From Kryptolebias marmoratus (Eukaryota; Chordata; Actinopteri; Cyprinodontiformes; Rivulidae), in assembly GCF_001649575.2 (NCBI RefSeq), contig NC_051453.1:16106059-16170058 (forward strand): a stretch of DNA of 64,000 nucleotides, given 5' to 3'. Shown piece after piece: positions 53,791-64,000 of the stretch. The position numbers and the translations under genes are program-made. A model generated the notes under the pieces. It had not been told where the DNA came from. It did not search any database and worked only from the letters and a program-made list of their open reading frames with translations. Positions within the stretch are counted from its first letter, which is position 1, and each line of letters begins with the position of its first letter.

Positions 53791-56700
53791 TCTGAATAAT
53801 TTAAAAAAATAATAACACGTACTTGCTATGTATTTGGCAAAGTTCCCCTTTCGTTCGCATACCTTCCAGTGTCCATACTGAACTACGTATTGATGTTGTC
53901 GAGGCAACAGCATGTGAGTCAGTCCTGCTAAATTTAGCATTCAGAGTTGGTTGTTAATTTGGAACGGCATGAAATTCAGCATGAAACGCAGCCAGTCTCA
54001 TTTTCATTGAAGGCTTGTTTTTGTGCACACTTTGATTTCTGCAGTATTCTGGGGAAAAAGGAACCATTTATCACTTCAGTGCGTTGTAAAAAAAACAAAA
54101 ATCATTCAAGAAATGAATCAGAGCTATTAATTTTAACTAACTTTGTATTATAAAGTTTTTCAGATTTTAAAATCTCCATAAACATATGGTTGACTCAGCA
54201 CTTATATTCTTGGTGGACTTAAATGTATTTAATCCTTTAGTCTAAAAAAACTGAAATTGATTTGTGACCCAAAGAATCAAAGTTAGATCAATTTGCGTTG
54301 CACATAAAACAACCCAACTACCAAGATTACCTCCATCTTTGGTTCTGCTTCGAAATATTTCTTTGCAATCTGTAGGAAACCCTAATGATGATGAACAACA
54401 TATCGAGCATCTTGTCAACAGAGCGTATAAAAGTGCAGAGAAAGCATGTGTTAAAGAAAATGTTCCAGATTATTGTTGTAATGACAGCAGATATAAATGA
54501 ACACAAGTCTGCTGTTGAATTTTTGAGTACATTGATGATGGATTACTGTACCTTTCAGGTTTGAACCTTGTGTAGTAGTTTCAGGCTCTGCTAACTTGTT
54601 TTTTTTTTTTTTACACTCTTGAATATAAATTGGAGAACATGTTTTCTTCTCCTTATCATTGCAGTAGTTTTTCTGATTCATTGGACTTGCATTTTCCTTT
54701 TAGCCCGAAGGAGTTTCGCTTGTTCTGCCTGTAATGATTGCGGGTCCGATTTGTGCCAGTCCTCAGAGGCTCATAGAGGAAGACATAGAGATCATATCAG
54801 TTTCCTCTAAACATTACTGCTCTGACTGACTGCTCTGCCGCTCTGCATTGTTGGCCTGCCTTTTCCTTGTTAATAGTCGACCCCAAACATTTGTGCCGCT
54901 GCCAGCGTCGCACTTCCTCGGCTTCCTCCCCCTCCACTCATCTGTCACCATGCTCAGGTCACCCAGGCCTCAGCAGCAGAGTTGAACTTGGGCCGGGCTG
55001 TCTGCCTGCCTGCTCCCATTTGGGCCACAAGTCAAGCTGAAGCCAGCACAGACACACACACACACACGGTGCAGTAGTGCTCTGCCTGCACGTGACAGCC
55101 TGCTGCTCGGAGGCCCTGCATCATGCTCCATCTCCTAAACCTGCCTCTGTTAGTCTCCTTTTTGGTGCATTTGATGGATACGACATCATTGTTGAAATAA
55201 TTTACAGACTCGTGGGAGCTGTATTTGTTTAAAACTATACGTTGATTTCAAAATCTAGATTAAAACTGGGCCTCGGGAAAGTGTTGAATTATACGGGTGT
55301 TGTATAGGTTTGATATTTGTACATAATGTGCGTGTGTTTTGTGTCATGGGCAGGTGGATTGATTTTGTTAACATTAATCTGTGCTGCCAGCAGATTAGTT
55401 TTTGCCCAATGCTATTTGTCCTAGTAGGGTTACTGTAGCTTCCTGTAGCAGAAACGTGTTGGAGCAAAGCTGTGTGTTTTTCTTTTAATTTTAATTTGCT
55501 GACCCCTGACGAATATATGTTTGTAAATACCAGTTGAAATGATCAGAACATGCTGTCTTTAGGAATGACGTTGAAAAGTTTGATTCGTGTATAAATTTCC
55601 AGCGATAAACACAAAGCTAAATGCGTTAGCTTGTCTATGGCGTTTTCAGTGTTAAGTTAGCATCTATGCTAAATGTTGGTTGGCAGCCTGTAATAAATGG
55701 GGTTTTAGACACCTTATTCTGCACTCTTTATTAGTCAGTATGTAGTAGTTGTGCAGTCATTAAGTTTCCAGATAATTTCAATGCATTGATAATTATTTTA
55801 TAATCACGTCTCAGCTCTCTGAATTGTAATCAGATTGAATTGTGTGGTTCTTCAAGATTCCCACTCTTGGACTTTAAGACTGTGTTTTGTTTTAGCCGTC
55901 TTCGAGATAGCTAGCAGCCCTCTGTCTGTTCTACCACGTCGAGTTGGTGTCTACAGTCCAGTCGGAAATGATAAAATATCTGAATTATGTTAGTAGAACG
56001 TCTGCTCCATCTCAGATGCAGTGAAATCTCATCCCTTTTGTGTTGTCTTTGGCTCGCAGGCTCGTCTCCTGAGGGGAAGGAGTTACTAAATGTATCTCCA
56101 GTTCACTGAATATGTGCATAGCCCTCGGCAAACTAAGGAAAACAGGCTGCTATTACTTTCAGTGGGTGTATTCGCATTTTAAAACACTAACACGCAAATC
56201 CAAATTTAGATGTTAGAAGAAAAATCTTGGAATTCATCACACCAGTATCTTGTTGCATTTGTAAAAAAAAAAAAAAAAAAAGATAATAGGAAACATAATA
56301 AATGGAGGGTATTGTTACTTTTGTTTGTACACCTGTTATAGTGTGTGTATATATGGATGGATGGATATATATACCCCCTCACTAGTCAGGATATCTGCTG
56401 GCAAATGGTTTAATTTCTCTAAAATTATAAACCTGTTCTGAATTGTGAGAATCTGTCTTAGTAACCAACTCCTTGTAGGATAAATTATTGCTGAGCCTTC
56501 TGAAAAAAAAAACGACTTTTTACAATTTAGTTGAATGGGCCATATGTAAAGGTGCAAGTGTTTGTAATTGCAGAGTCACTGCAGTTTCGCTGTCAAGTCT
56601 TCCCTCTGCACATTGGCTCGTGAAAAAAATGTACTCCTCAGCTAGTCTGAACTACCACGGCGCTGCAGCTATCTCCCTATTGACCTTCAGAAGGGGCGGA

Positions 56701-57726
56701 ACATCATCGGCATGTTAAGTGATGGTGTTAAGGGCCCGTTGGTCATGTTCCCTCAACAACTACACATACATTCACACCAATATACACACACCCAACCGTC
56801 GCTCCACAGGCAGTGCCACCAACCTCTGCTTGAACAGCTAACCTGCTGATTGAAAGTGGTGCGTATCGAACTGCTGTAACATGCAGCTGTTACTGTGTGC
56901 ATGTGCTATTAGCAAGTGTGTGTGATCAGCCTGGCTCCCCTTAGCTCCGGATCAATAGTGCTCTCCCCGGGAGGCGCGATGAGAGCCAAGGGAACACCAC
57001 TGGCTGGCTCTCTGGGGATTAACAATTCTTGTGAAACATGCGCTGTAGCTAAAAGTTGGAAGTTGCGCTTGTTTTTCTTCCTATAATGGAAAAGTGAACT
57101 AGAAACAAAAGTAGCTGCAGCTGGTATGCAATTTCATATCATGCAGCCAATTCCTGCTTTGAACCATGCAGGATGTCAGATAAGCTGCTTGCAACGCTAT
57201 AATGTCTTCTTTTTTTATTTTCTATTATCTACCAGGCTGATGTTATGGGGGAAACGATTTTCTCTAGGACAGTTCTAACTTTGACAGTGTCAGTGCACTT
57301 TGTGTATCTGCTAAAGAGAAGAAGATGGGGGCACAGATTAATGGGCTGTCACATCCCTCACCACTCAGCTCAACACTCTGACCCACTTTAGCTCTCTGAC
57401 TTTGGTGCATTTTCAGCATTTTTTTTTTATTTTTATTTTCCCTTCAAACGCATCAAAGATCTTCTAGGCAAACTAAAAGCTTATGCCTTATCTGTGCATT
57501 CATTATAAAGCAACAAAAAGGTTACGAATGCATTTCATGAAGCGGTCTGAGTCTGAAGGAGGACGTTTGCGCCGTTTTCTGTGATCACCGGGCACAGATT
57601 CAGACACGAGGCTTGCGGAGCTGTTAGGTGTCGAATGTGGCGCCGCAGAGTTGTCACAACTGCTCTCTTCAAGCTGAATGCTAAACACGCCTCTCATAGA
57701 CCATTTAGCAGCTTGAGGTTTCGCCC

Positions 57727-57765
57727 ATGATCACACACACACACACACACGTACACACACACAAT
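57727..57765. repeat. CA microsatellite
   Basis: About ten CA units, an interruption (GTA) and a further short CA run. Confidence 0.85.
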
Positions 57766-59356
57766 GCTGTAAAGACGGGCACAAACGTGGTTCGTCGGGC
57801 ACACGTGCCGCACTAAAAAGTAAACGTTCTAATGCTTCTGGATTCCTCTGATGGCTTCCTGACTGGAGCAAACTGGCAAGTAAATATGCAAAAGGTAAAT
57901 CAGTGAAAGCTTTAAGCAGGTTTGTCTGAATGTGTGCAGGTTCTTACAGTGTTGTCAACAGCACAGAGCCTTCTGGGAAGCAGTGCCACAAGTGTAATTA
58001 ATGAACTATGAAATTGTCAACTTTGTACTACAAACAATTCAAAAAAGGGGAAAACCACTTCTTTTATAGGTCTTTAAACAAGAAAAGCCTAATTGTGAAG
58101 TTTTTTTGTAAGCATTTTGGTCTTTATGTTATACTTAATTTGCATAGAATCAATAAAATTTGACTCTATTGATTTTTCTTGAAAAATCTTGTCTTTTTAT
58201 GACTGATACTGGACTAATATCATTTAATGAAGTGGTTATTACAACCCCTGCACGACTACAAGCTCTGTCATGTCCTTTATGTCAGATTTATTAATCTCTT
58301 AACACAAATCTGCTGAAAAATGAGCCACTGGAAACAGGAATAAAAAGACTGAGTGTGTGTGAACTGCAGTACATTCTGAACGGGTCGTCTCAGAACATGA
58401 ATAGAAGGAAGGAGAGGCAGAAGATCCAGAGCGGTCTGAGTCACAGCACCTGCCATGCAGTTTAATGAGTCACCTTTAGTTTAATGACACAGGCCCTCCT
58501 ACAAGCTCCAACAGGACTTTTTTCTTTTTTTATCTCTGCTTTCTGTTACGCTTCCTGAGCTTTTCTCATATTTCTTCCTCCAAGCTGCAATTTGTCTCAA
58601 TTAAATCTTCTGCCTGTTATTCTAAAACAATGACGGCATTCTCAGCCTTCGTAAATAACCCGTCTTATCACCGCACGCACCCGGCTCTGTCAGCTGAGCA
58701 CTTAACATTCCCCGGACTTCGGACCGAGGCAGAGGACTTATTCATATGTAGAACTGTGTCACCAAACGGTTTCCTGTTAGACGGTGCCGTAAATGTGGAG
58801 AGTGATCGAGATCAAAACTGAGGAGCAGCTTTAAAACGAATAAATAAAAGTGACAGACAGCAGGCAGGCAGAAACCTGCTCTTACCTGGGGGAGCTTACA
58901 CTGTTTAAGATAAAGACGGGTCAACGCTGAGCTATGTGACAATGACAAACACTCTGAGCAGCGTGTACGAATGTACGAAATGACTGACAGCATTTGCCCT
59001 GGAAAACAGATTTCTTTTAACGACGTATGCGTTTGCCAACGAGTTTTTAAAGTTTCTTAACGTAACGTCTTAATCCGCTGCTTGTTTTGCTGTTTGTGCT
59101 CACACAGCAAATGATGAGATCTCGAGGTCTGAAGGCAGACTTTGGCCTGCCGGCGTGCACGGTGCACCGCACATCCTTTAGAGTTGTGAGCCCCCTACTG
59201 ACTGATGTGGGTCATGTAAGGAGGATGGAGGTAAAAAAAAAAAGGGGGGGATTCACAATTAATGCATGAAGTTGGCAGCTGTTTGATTGTGCAGGTGGGT
59301 GTTTATTATAAACTAAAAATGAAAGTAGCTTAAATAAGCTCCACTTTTTTTACTCA

Positions 59357-59970
59357 TTTGTCCTAAAACATTGACCCGTTCTGTAGGTCTTCTGTGGTCT
59401 CAGGCACCTAACAGATCCACTTAAGTCTTGGATGATTGCCTGGGTTGATAGTCAAGTATGTCGTCATTGAATCATTTTAAAACTATTGGATTTGGATGTT
59501 TTATCCCGCTAAAACAGGCCACAGCCATCAGAAGGTACTGGTTTCACAAAGAGCTGTTTGGTCAGTAACTGGATTTTGCGTTATGTTTCGATCTTGTTTC
59601 ATTTGCGCAGATGTATGCTCTTATTTTGACATGAACAGAACTATATTTGACCGGTCGATGAGCAAAACACAGCAGTAAAATAAAAAATCAAGTTGTTCAG
59701 CTGCCGAATAGAGTTTTATTATATTCGAGGTGGTATGTTTTAAAGTAATATCCACATGTGTGGCAGGGTTGGAGGTTTTTGAGCAAAACATTGCACAAAG
59801 CAGCACTCTGGATCTGTTGAATACTTTCTTTTTTTCCCCCACTCAATTTCAAGGACAGAACGTTCCTTCCTTTGGTGCCTAATATGTTCCAGCCACTGCC
59901 GTGTGCTGCTGTATTAAGATAATCATGTTTTTTTTTTTGTTCACCTGTCAGTTCTCATATTGTTAAGATT
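59357..59970 (-). mobile_element. Tc1-like transposon relic with internal deletion
   Basis: The plus-strand blocks GTAGGTCTTCTGTGGTCTCA (59385), AATATCCACATGTGTGGCAG and AAAACATTGCACAAAGCAGC (59745-59800), and GTTCACCTGTCAG (59939) occur in the same order as in the abundant fish element whose other end is seen at 640 and 8578, but with large gaps. The orientation is opposite to those copies. Confidence 0.5.
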
Positions 59971-60221
59971 GACTGGAACGTTTTTCATTTTTACACTAAG
60001 TTTACCATGACCGTGAATTCAAAGCTCGCATTGCTTAAGTTCCGTTTCCTGCCATGCTCTTGTTGAAAAGTCTGGTGGGTTCTTGAGTGTTTACAAAGAC
60101 CTGATCAGTTATTGGAGATTTTTAGGCCGTTTAGCTACACATGGCCGCATGACTTTTCCTCATGGTCTGAACAATCATCCTCCTTTTCTGTCTTTCTCCT
60201 GTCCCCCCCTCCTCCTCTCAG

Positions 60222-60329
60222 ACTGCAGGAGCCAGCCTCAGAGAAAACCAGGACTCGATAGAGAGAAAGAAGAACACAGGACAATAGCCAGCTTCACTTG
60301 GGGCAAAATGCGCATCTGACACACATCTG
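60222..60329 (+). other. ralgps2: ralgps2 5'-UTR exon carrying a three-codon uORF
   Basis: Bounded by a pyrimidine-rich acceptor (CTCCTCCTCTCAG) and a strong donor (CATCTG|GTGAGT). The ATG at 60308 reads M-R-I-stop (60308-60319). When spliced to 62033, this stop is in frame with the main coding sequence, so translation cannot run through from upstream and the main start must be in the next exon. Confidence 0.6.
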
Positions 60330-62032
60330 GTGAGTACGGCCTCGTTTGTAAAGACGTTTTGTGTTTTAGTGAAGTGTTTTGGAAGCATCAGTCCGGTCTG
60401 TGTGCCTCAAAGTTAGTATGCAAATCACTTCTCATCACCTTCGAATGACTTTGCATTTGTTAAGATCACAATTACAGACGCAAATGTGTAATTTAATGTC
60501 AGATTTATAGTAGGATCCACAGAGTCTTACTCACGATCTGTCTAAAAGCGAGTTAGAAACAGAGTAGCTTTAAAATAGTTCAATTATAAACACAGGATGA
60601 AGATGCACAAGATCTTTTTTGCATAAATATGTTATAAAGTAAAAGTGAAGAACCTTGCAAAAAAAAATAAAAAATCTGTAATGATGTGTACGTCAACCTC
60701 GTCGCTTGCTTTTTCTATTTAAATGAAATTATATGGTTTGTATATTCGCATGAGGTTTTTGTAAGTTATGTATTTTTTTTTTTATATTTGTCCAGGAGCA
60801 ACTTTAAAACTCGAGGCATGTGTAGGTACTGGAAAGTAATTACAGATCTAGAATTTCCTAAACGACAGCCTCAGACGTGTAAATACAAGGCAACCATTGC
60901 TTCCTGTGCAATTACACGCTGCTGTCAACCAGTCGGAGGGATGTCGGCGTGATGTAATGGTGTTTGCGTTTGGCTTGCCAGCATTCAGCTGCAGGAGGCC
61001 GTTAATGGTTCTTAAAGTACAGTCCGTTTAAACACGAGCCAGACGTACATCTACAACCCACACACTTGTATCGTGAAAAGATGCCCTAGCTGGCCTTTAG
61101 TCATTGAAGCATCTCCTTTTATTATATTTAAGTCTTTTCAAAGAACGGTCTCGGGGGGGGGTTCACTCCTGAGCAAAAACATTAAACATATCACCTCATT
61201 CTTCATGACTCTTCAGTCTGTTTGCTACAGAACTAGACACTGCAATCTGGTTAATATGTGATGCTCACCAACACGAAAGGCTTTTTCACAAAGTCGCACT
61301 ATGAAGGAGCAAAGGGAAACTTTCTTTGTATCTGGATTAAAGTAAACTAGAGATTAATGAAAGGAGATAGTTAGAAATGAAAATGGAGCTCGTGAAAACT
61401 GAAAACAAATGAAGTTAGTAAAACAAATGGTGGAATTTTTTTTTTTTTTGCGTGTCCACCAGACATAGATTTAAATACTTAATAATTCCCTGTTAAATGG
61501 TCAAATCTTCAATGTTGACTTCTGAAAACATTTTGAACTGAAAGATCCCTTCAGAGTTCTGCTTTTGTTCAGTAATAAAATAGATCCTGAGGTGTACAGT
61601 TTGCCTAATGATCATCAGTGCGGTACAGTGTGGTCTGAGCAGGAGGATGAATAAGCCATTTAGTGCTGTGGATCTAACAAACTCCAAACTCCCTTCTTAG
61701 GAGATCTTTTCCTAATGCTCCAGCCTAATCTCCTTCTGTGCTGTTCTCTCAAGTGTAGTAAGGACGTGCTGTGAAAGTGTACGTCCATATGGCTCGTGCA
61801 GGCCTGCTGGGACAACCGGCATCACAAACTCCACCAGAACAATTTTATTTTATTTTTTTTCTGCAGCAGTTTGCCAGCTTGTCATAGTGAAGCAAATCAA
61901 AGATTATATGCTTATTTCTTCCAGTAGGTGGTGCTGCTACAGATAGGATAAATCTTTTTGAGATGAAGGTAAAATCTGTCAGGATGTTTTGCAAAATTGA
62001 CTCATTGTCATGCATGTCGTTTGCGTGTTCAG
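60330..62032 (+). other. Probable ralgps2 intron 2
   Basis: No exon or clear mobile element identified. It includes a T run near 61440 and AT-rich sequence. At 61922-61942, TCCAGTAGGTGGTGCTGCTAC resembles the CTCF core. Confidence 0.5.
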
Positions 62033-62106
62033 AGAGCCTGACAGGCTTTACTGCAGCTGAGGATGATGAATGGTCTCCTGCACTAATGCTAGATGGTATG
62101 GGAATG

Positions 62107-63083
62107 ATGGACCTCCCCAATGGCCAATCAAGCATCACCAACGCCGCTGCCACAGCCTCTGAGGTGAGGCCGCATCTCATTTTCGGTCAAATATCATTCG
62201 TGCCAGCTGATCTGGGCACCTTTTTGTTTATTAACACCTCCTTTTTTCCCCCCTCCCCTCTCACCCAGAAGAGCAGCAGCTCAGAGTCTCTCAGTGATAA
62301 GGGGTCTTCAGAGCTGAAGAAGAGTTTTGATGCTGTTGTGTTTGACGTGCTGAAGGTCACTCCCGAGGAGTATGCAGTGAGTAAACCTCATGTGTATGTA
62401 ACCGTCTTCTGTCTGGTTAACCTGTCTCTTTCAGCGGAAAGTCTTCAGTAAGCACAAATGAAAAGTGCTGACTTGAGACAGGAGGAGAGGGAACGATAGA
62501 GGAGGAAATGAGCTTTGGCTCAGTAATAATTGATGATGTTTGGCACTGCCAAGCAGGCACTATCGGAAGTCCTACTGCCTCCTCTGCACAAATTTACCCG
62601 TGGTGTTTGTGAACAAACCACAAATAAAATCACATTTCTACAAACTTAGCTTAATTTTCTCAAAAATGGCTGAAATAAATCTATATCTCAATGTGTAGTC
62701 TTGATGAAATGCTTTGAATTGTTTGTTTTTTGGCTGTGCCTTGTTCAACCACAAGAGGGCACTGTCGCTTCATTTATTCCCCGCTCTGCTTAAGAGCTTA
62801 AGAGCTTAAGGCGTTTTAAATATTCTGCCAGTAAAACCAGGTTTTTAAAACACAAAATATCACAATTTTAATGAGTGTTCCAGGCGTATGTGCTGTACAT
62901 AATATCAGGCACAACAATAATAAAGAAGGTATAAAAGAAGCCATTACGGCCTTGTGTTTGAAGTAACTGTTTTTTAATTCTGCTATTGTGTGACAAAAGC
63001 ACATCTAACAACTATTGTTTTGTCTCTGTCAGGGTCAGATTACGCTCATGGATGCTCCGGTGTTCCAAGCCATCCAACCAGAG
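62107..63083 (+). CDS. ralgps2: Ral GEF with PH domain and SH3-binding motif 2, first coding exons (partial)
   Basis: RALGPS2 is a guanine nucleotide exchange factor for RalA, with an N-terminal CDC25/RasGEF domain, PxxP motifs and a C-terminal PH domain. The coding parts of three exons are visible: 62107-62163 (exon from 62033), 62269-62376 and 63033-63083. Together they give 72 codons in frame. SSSSESLSDKGSSELKKSFD and AVVFDVLKVTPEEYAGQITL agree closely with human RALGPS2 and less with RALGPS1. The start at 62107 (MDLPNGQSS) was chosen because it aligns with human MDLMNGQ. In-frame ATGs at 62086, 62098 and 62104 could add up to seven residues. The remaining GEF domain, PH domain and stop lie beyond the right edge, and 63084-64000 is intron with no exon seen. 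Confidence 0.93.
62377..63032 (+). other. ralgps2 intron between second and third coding exons
   Basis: Contains a CTCF-like core CCACAAGAGGGCACTGTCGC at 62749-62768 and a short direct repeat of AAGAGCTT at 62790-62808. Nothing else recognised. Confidence 0.5.
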
Positions 63084-64000
63084 GTGAGCTGTCTTTTAAC
63101 TTTTTTTTTTTTTTTTAAACCACCAGCAGGGTTTACTGCTTTATGCAAATGTTGTTTTTTATTTATATGTATATATTATATATATCATGAGTGGGAGAAA
63201 TCGAGCTGCTGGCTTCATAATTTACCAAAGACTAAATGTTTTTTAAGCATGTTTTGTTATCCAACACTTTTCTTTATTCCAAAAAGAAATAAGTTTAAAA
63301 TTTCAGTTATCGTTAAAAATCTCAGGTATTGTCATTTAAACAGGAAAGATTTAGTTGTGTGTTTAAAAGAAGTTAAAGTTAAAGCTTGTTAAAATAGGAA
63401 AATTAAGTTTTTGGTTTTTTTTTCCCTGTTAAGGTCAGCAATCAACATGCAACATTGTCCATTGGCGCCTTTTTTTCCAGTTTTCTCCTGTGGTTTAAGA
63501 TGACATTTGAATCGCCAGAGGCCGTCTAGTAAATCAGCTTGCCGTTTATTATTTATTGCATGTAAATATGGCTGCAGCTTCCAGTAATAAAAAAAAAATA
63601 TTTTAAGGTGAAAGGTGAAAAAAAAACCTAATTTTTCAAAAACGGGGGCGTTTCTCAGTGATTATTCCCGCTTAGCTAAAACATTTCTAATAAGGCACTA
63701 AAACCACAACGACAGACACGAAGTGATGTCGAGCGCAGAGAATTAAACGTCAGGTTTTCAGGTAGAGACAAGAAGCATCTTAATCTCAGATACCAATCAG
63801 CAGGAGTCATGCTAAAAGTGTTTTAATGGTCTCGGAGGACTAATTAACATGCTTCAGGTATTTCTCTGGTAAGGAAACACCGACCTATGACGCAGTAGCC
63901 TTTCACAGCCAGTTTTCCACATATTTATGACTGACTCGTGGTCGGAAATAAAAGGTGTATGTGAAGTGTCGATATTAAATGCACAGTGAAATGTGACGGT
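63084..64000 (+). other. ralgps2 intron, continuing past the window
   Basis: AT-rich sequence with T and A runs and a TATATAT tract near 63170. No exon seen. The 125-codon frame at 63015-63392 starts upstream of the third coding exon, reads through it and continues into this intron, so it is not a gene. Confidence 0.55.

Larger units (their letters stand above)
42415..60221 (+). other. Probable ralgps2 intron 1
   Basis: About 17.8 kb without recognisable exons on either strand. It contains transposon relics (46335-47807, 52917-53790, 59357-59970), a family A pair with a nested MITE, a SINE, AT and poly-T tracts and several CA repeats. The segment 56930-57060 (CTGGCTCCCCTTAGCTCCGG onward) is unique-looking and could be a conserved non-coding element. 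The open frames seen, up to 130 codons, match nothing I know. Confidence 0.5.

Noticed and set aside
53947..54153. Small open frames around 53900-54500
   Set aside because: AT-rich, unmatched, no splice context.

Overview
The window looks like nuclear DNA from a ray-finned (teleost) fish. Genes are split into vertebrate-type exons with GT-AG introns, CA/GT microsatellites are frequent, and spacers and introns are full of fish-type DNA-transposon relics, SINEs and LINE fragments. The species cannot be named from the sequence. No bacterial, CRISPR, rRNA or tRNA gene was seen.

Five protein-coding loci are supported. (1) lrrc52-like, minus strand, 14076-14712: only the first coding exon (signal peptide plus leucine-rich repeats) is visible, under a CpG-rich promoter with a perfect CRE. 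(2) echdc2, plus strand, 23291-29652: eleven exons that join in frame to 314 codons, a mitochondrial enoyl-CoA hydratase-like protein. (3) zyg11, minus strand, 37779-31688: seventeen exons that join to 744 codons, the substrate receptor of a CUL2 ubiquitin ligase. (4) coa7, plus strand, 38430-40685: three exons, 230 codons, a cytochrome c oxidase assembly factor. (5) ralgps2, plus strand: a probable CpG-rich first exon near 42415, a non-coding exon at 60222-60329 and the first three coding exons (62107-63083). The gene runs off the right edge.

Layout: 1-14075 is gene-free and holds repeats. 15376-23160 is an intergenic repeat-rich stretch. 23291-40860 is a compact block in which echdc2 and zyg11 converge tail to tail and zyg11 and coa7 diverge from a shared promoter of about 650 bp. 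42415-60221 is the large first intron of ralgps2. As I recall the human locus at 1p32.3, COA7 is head to head with ZYG11B and ZYG11A is tail to tail with ECHDC2. The single fish zyg11 here has both neighbours, as expected of the state before the ZYG11A/B duplication.

No new multi-gene system is evident. The most interesting unexplained items are: a 310-340 bp repeat family, at least ten copies and often in head-to-tail pairs; a 155 bp TTAA-flanked MITE nested inside one of those copies; a candidate solo LTR in coa7 carrying a CRE; a probable 3'-UTR intron and small membrane-type ORF downstream of the zyg11 stop; a start-stop-like uORF in ralgps2; and matches to RFX and CTCF sites.
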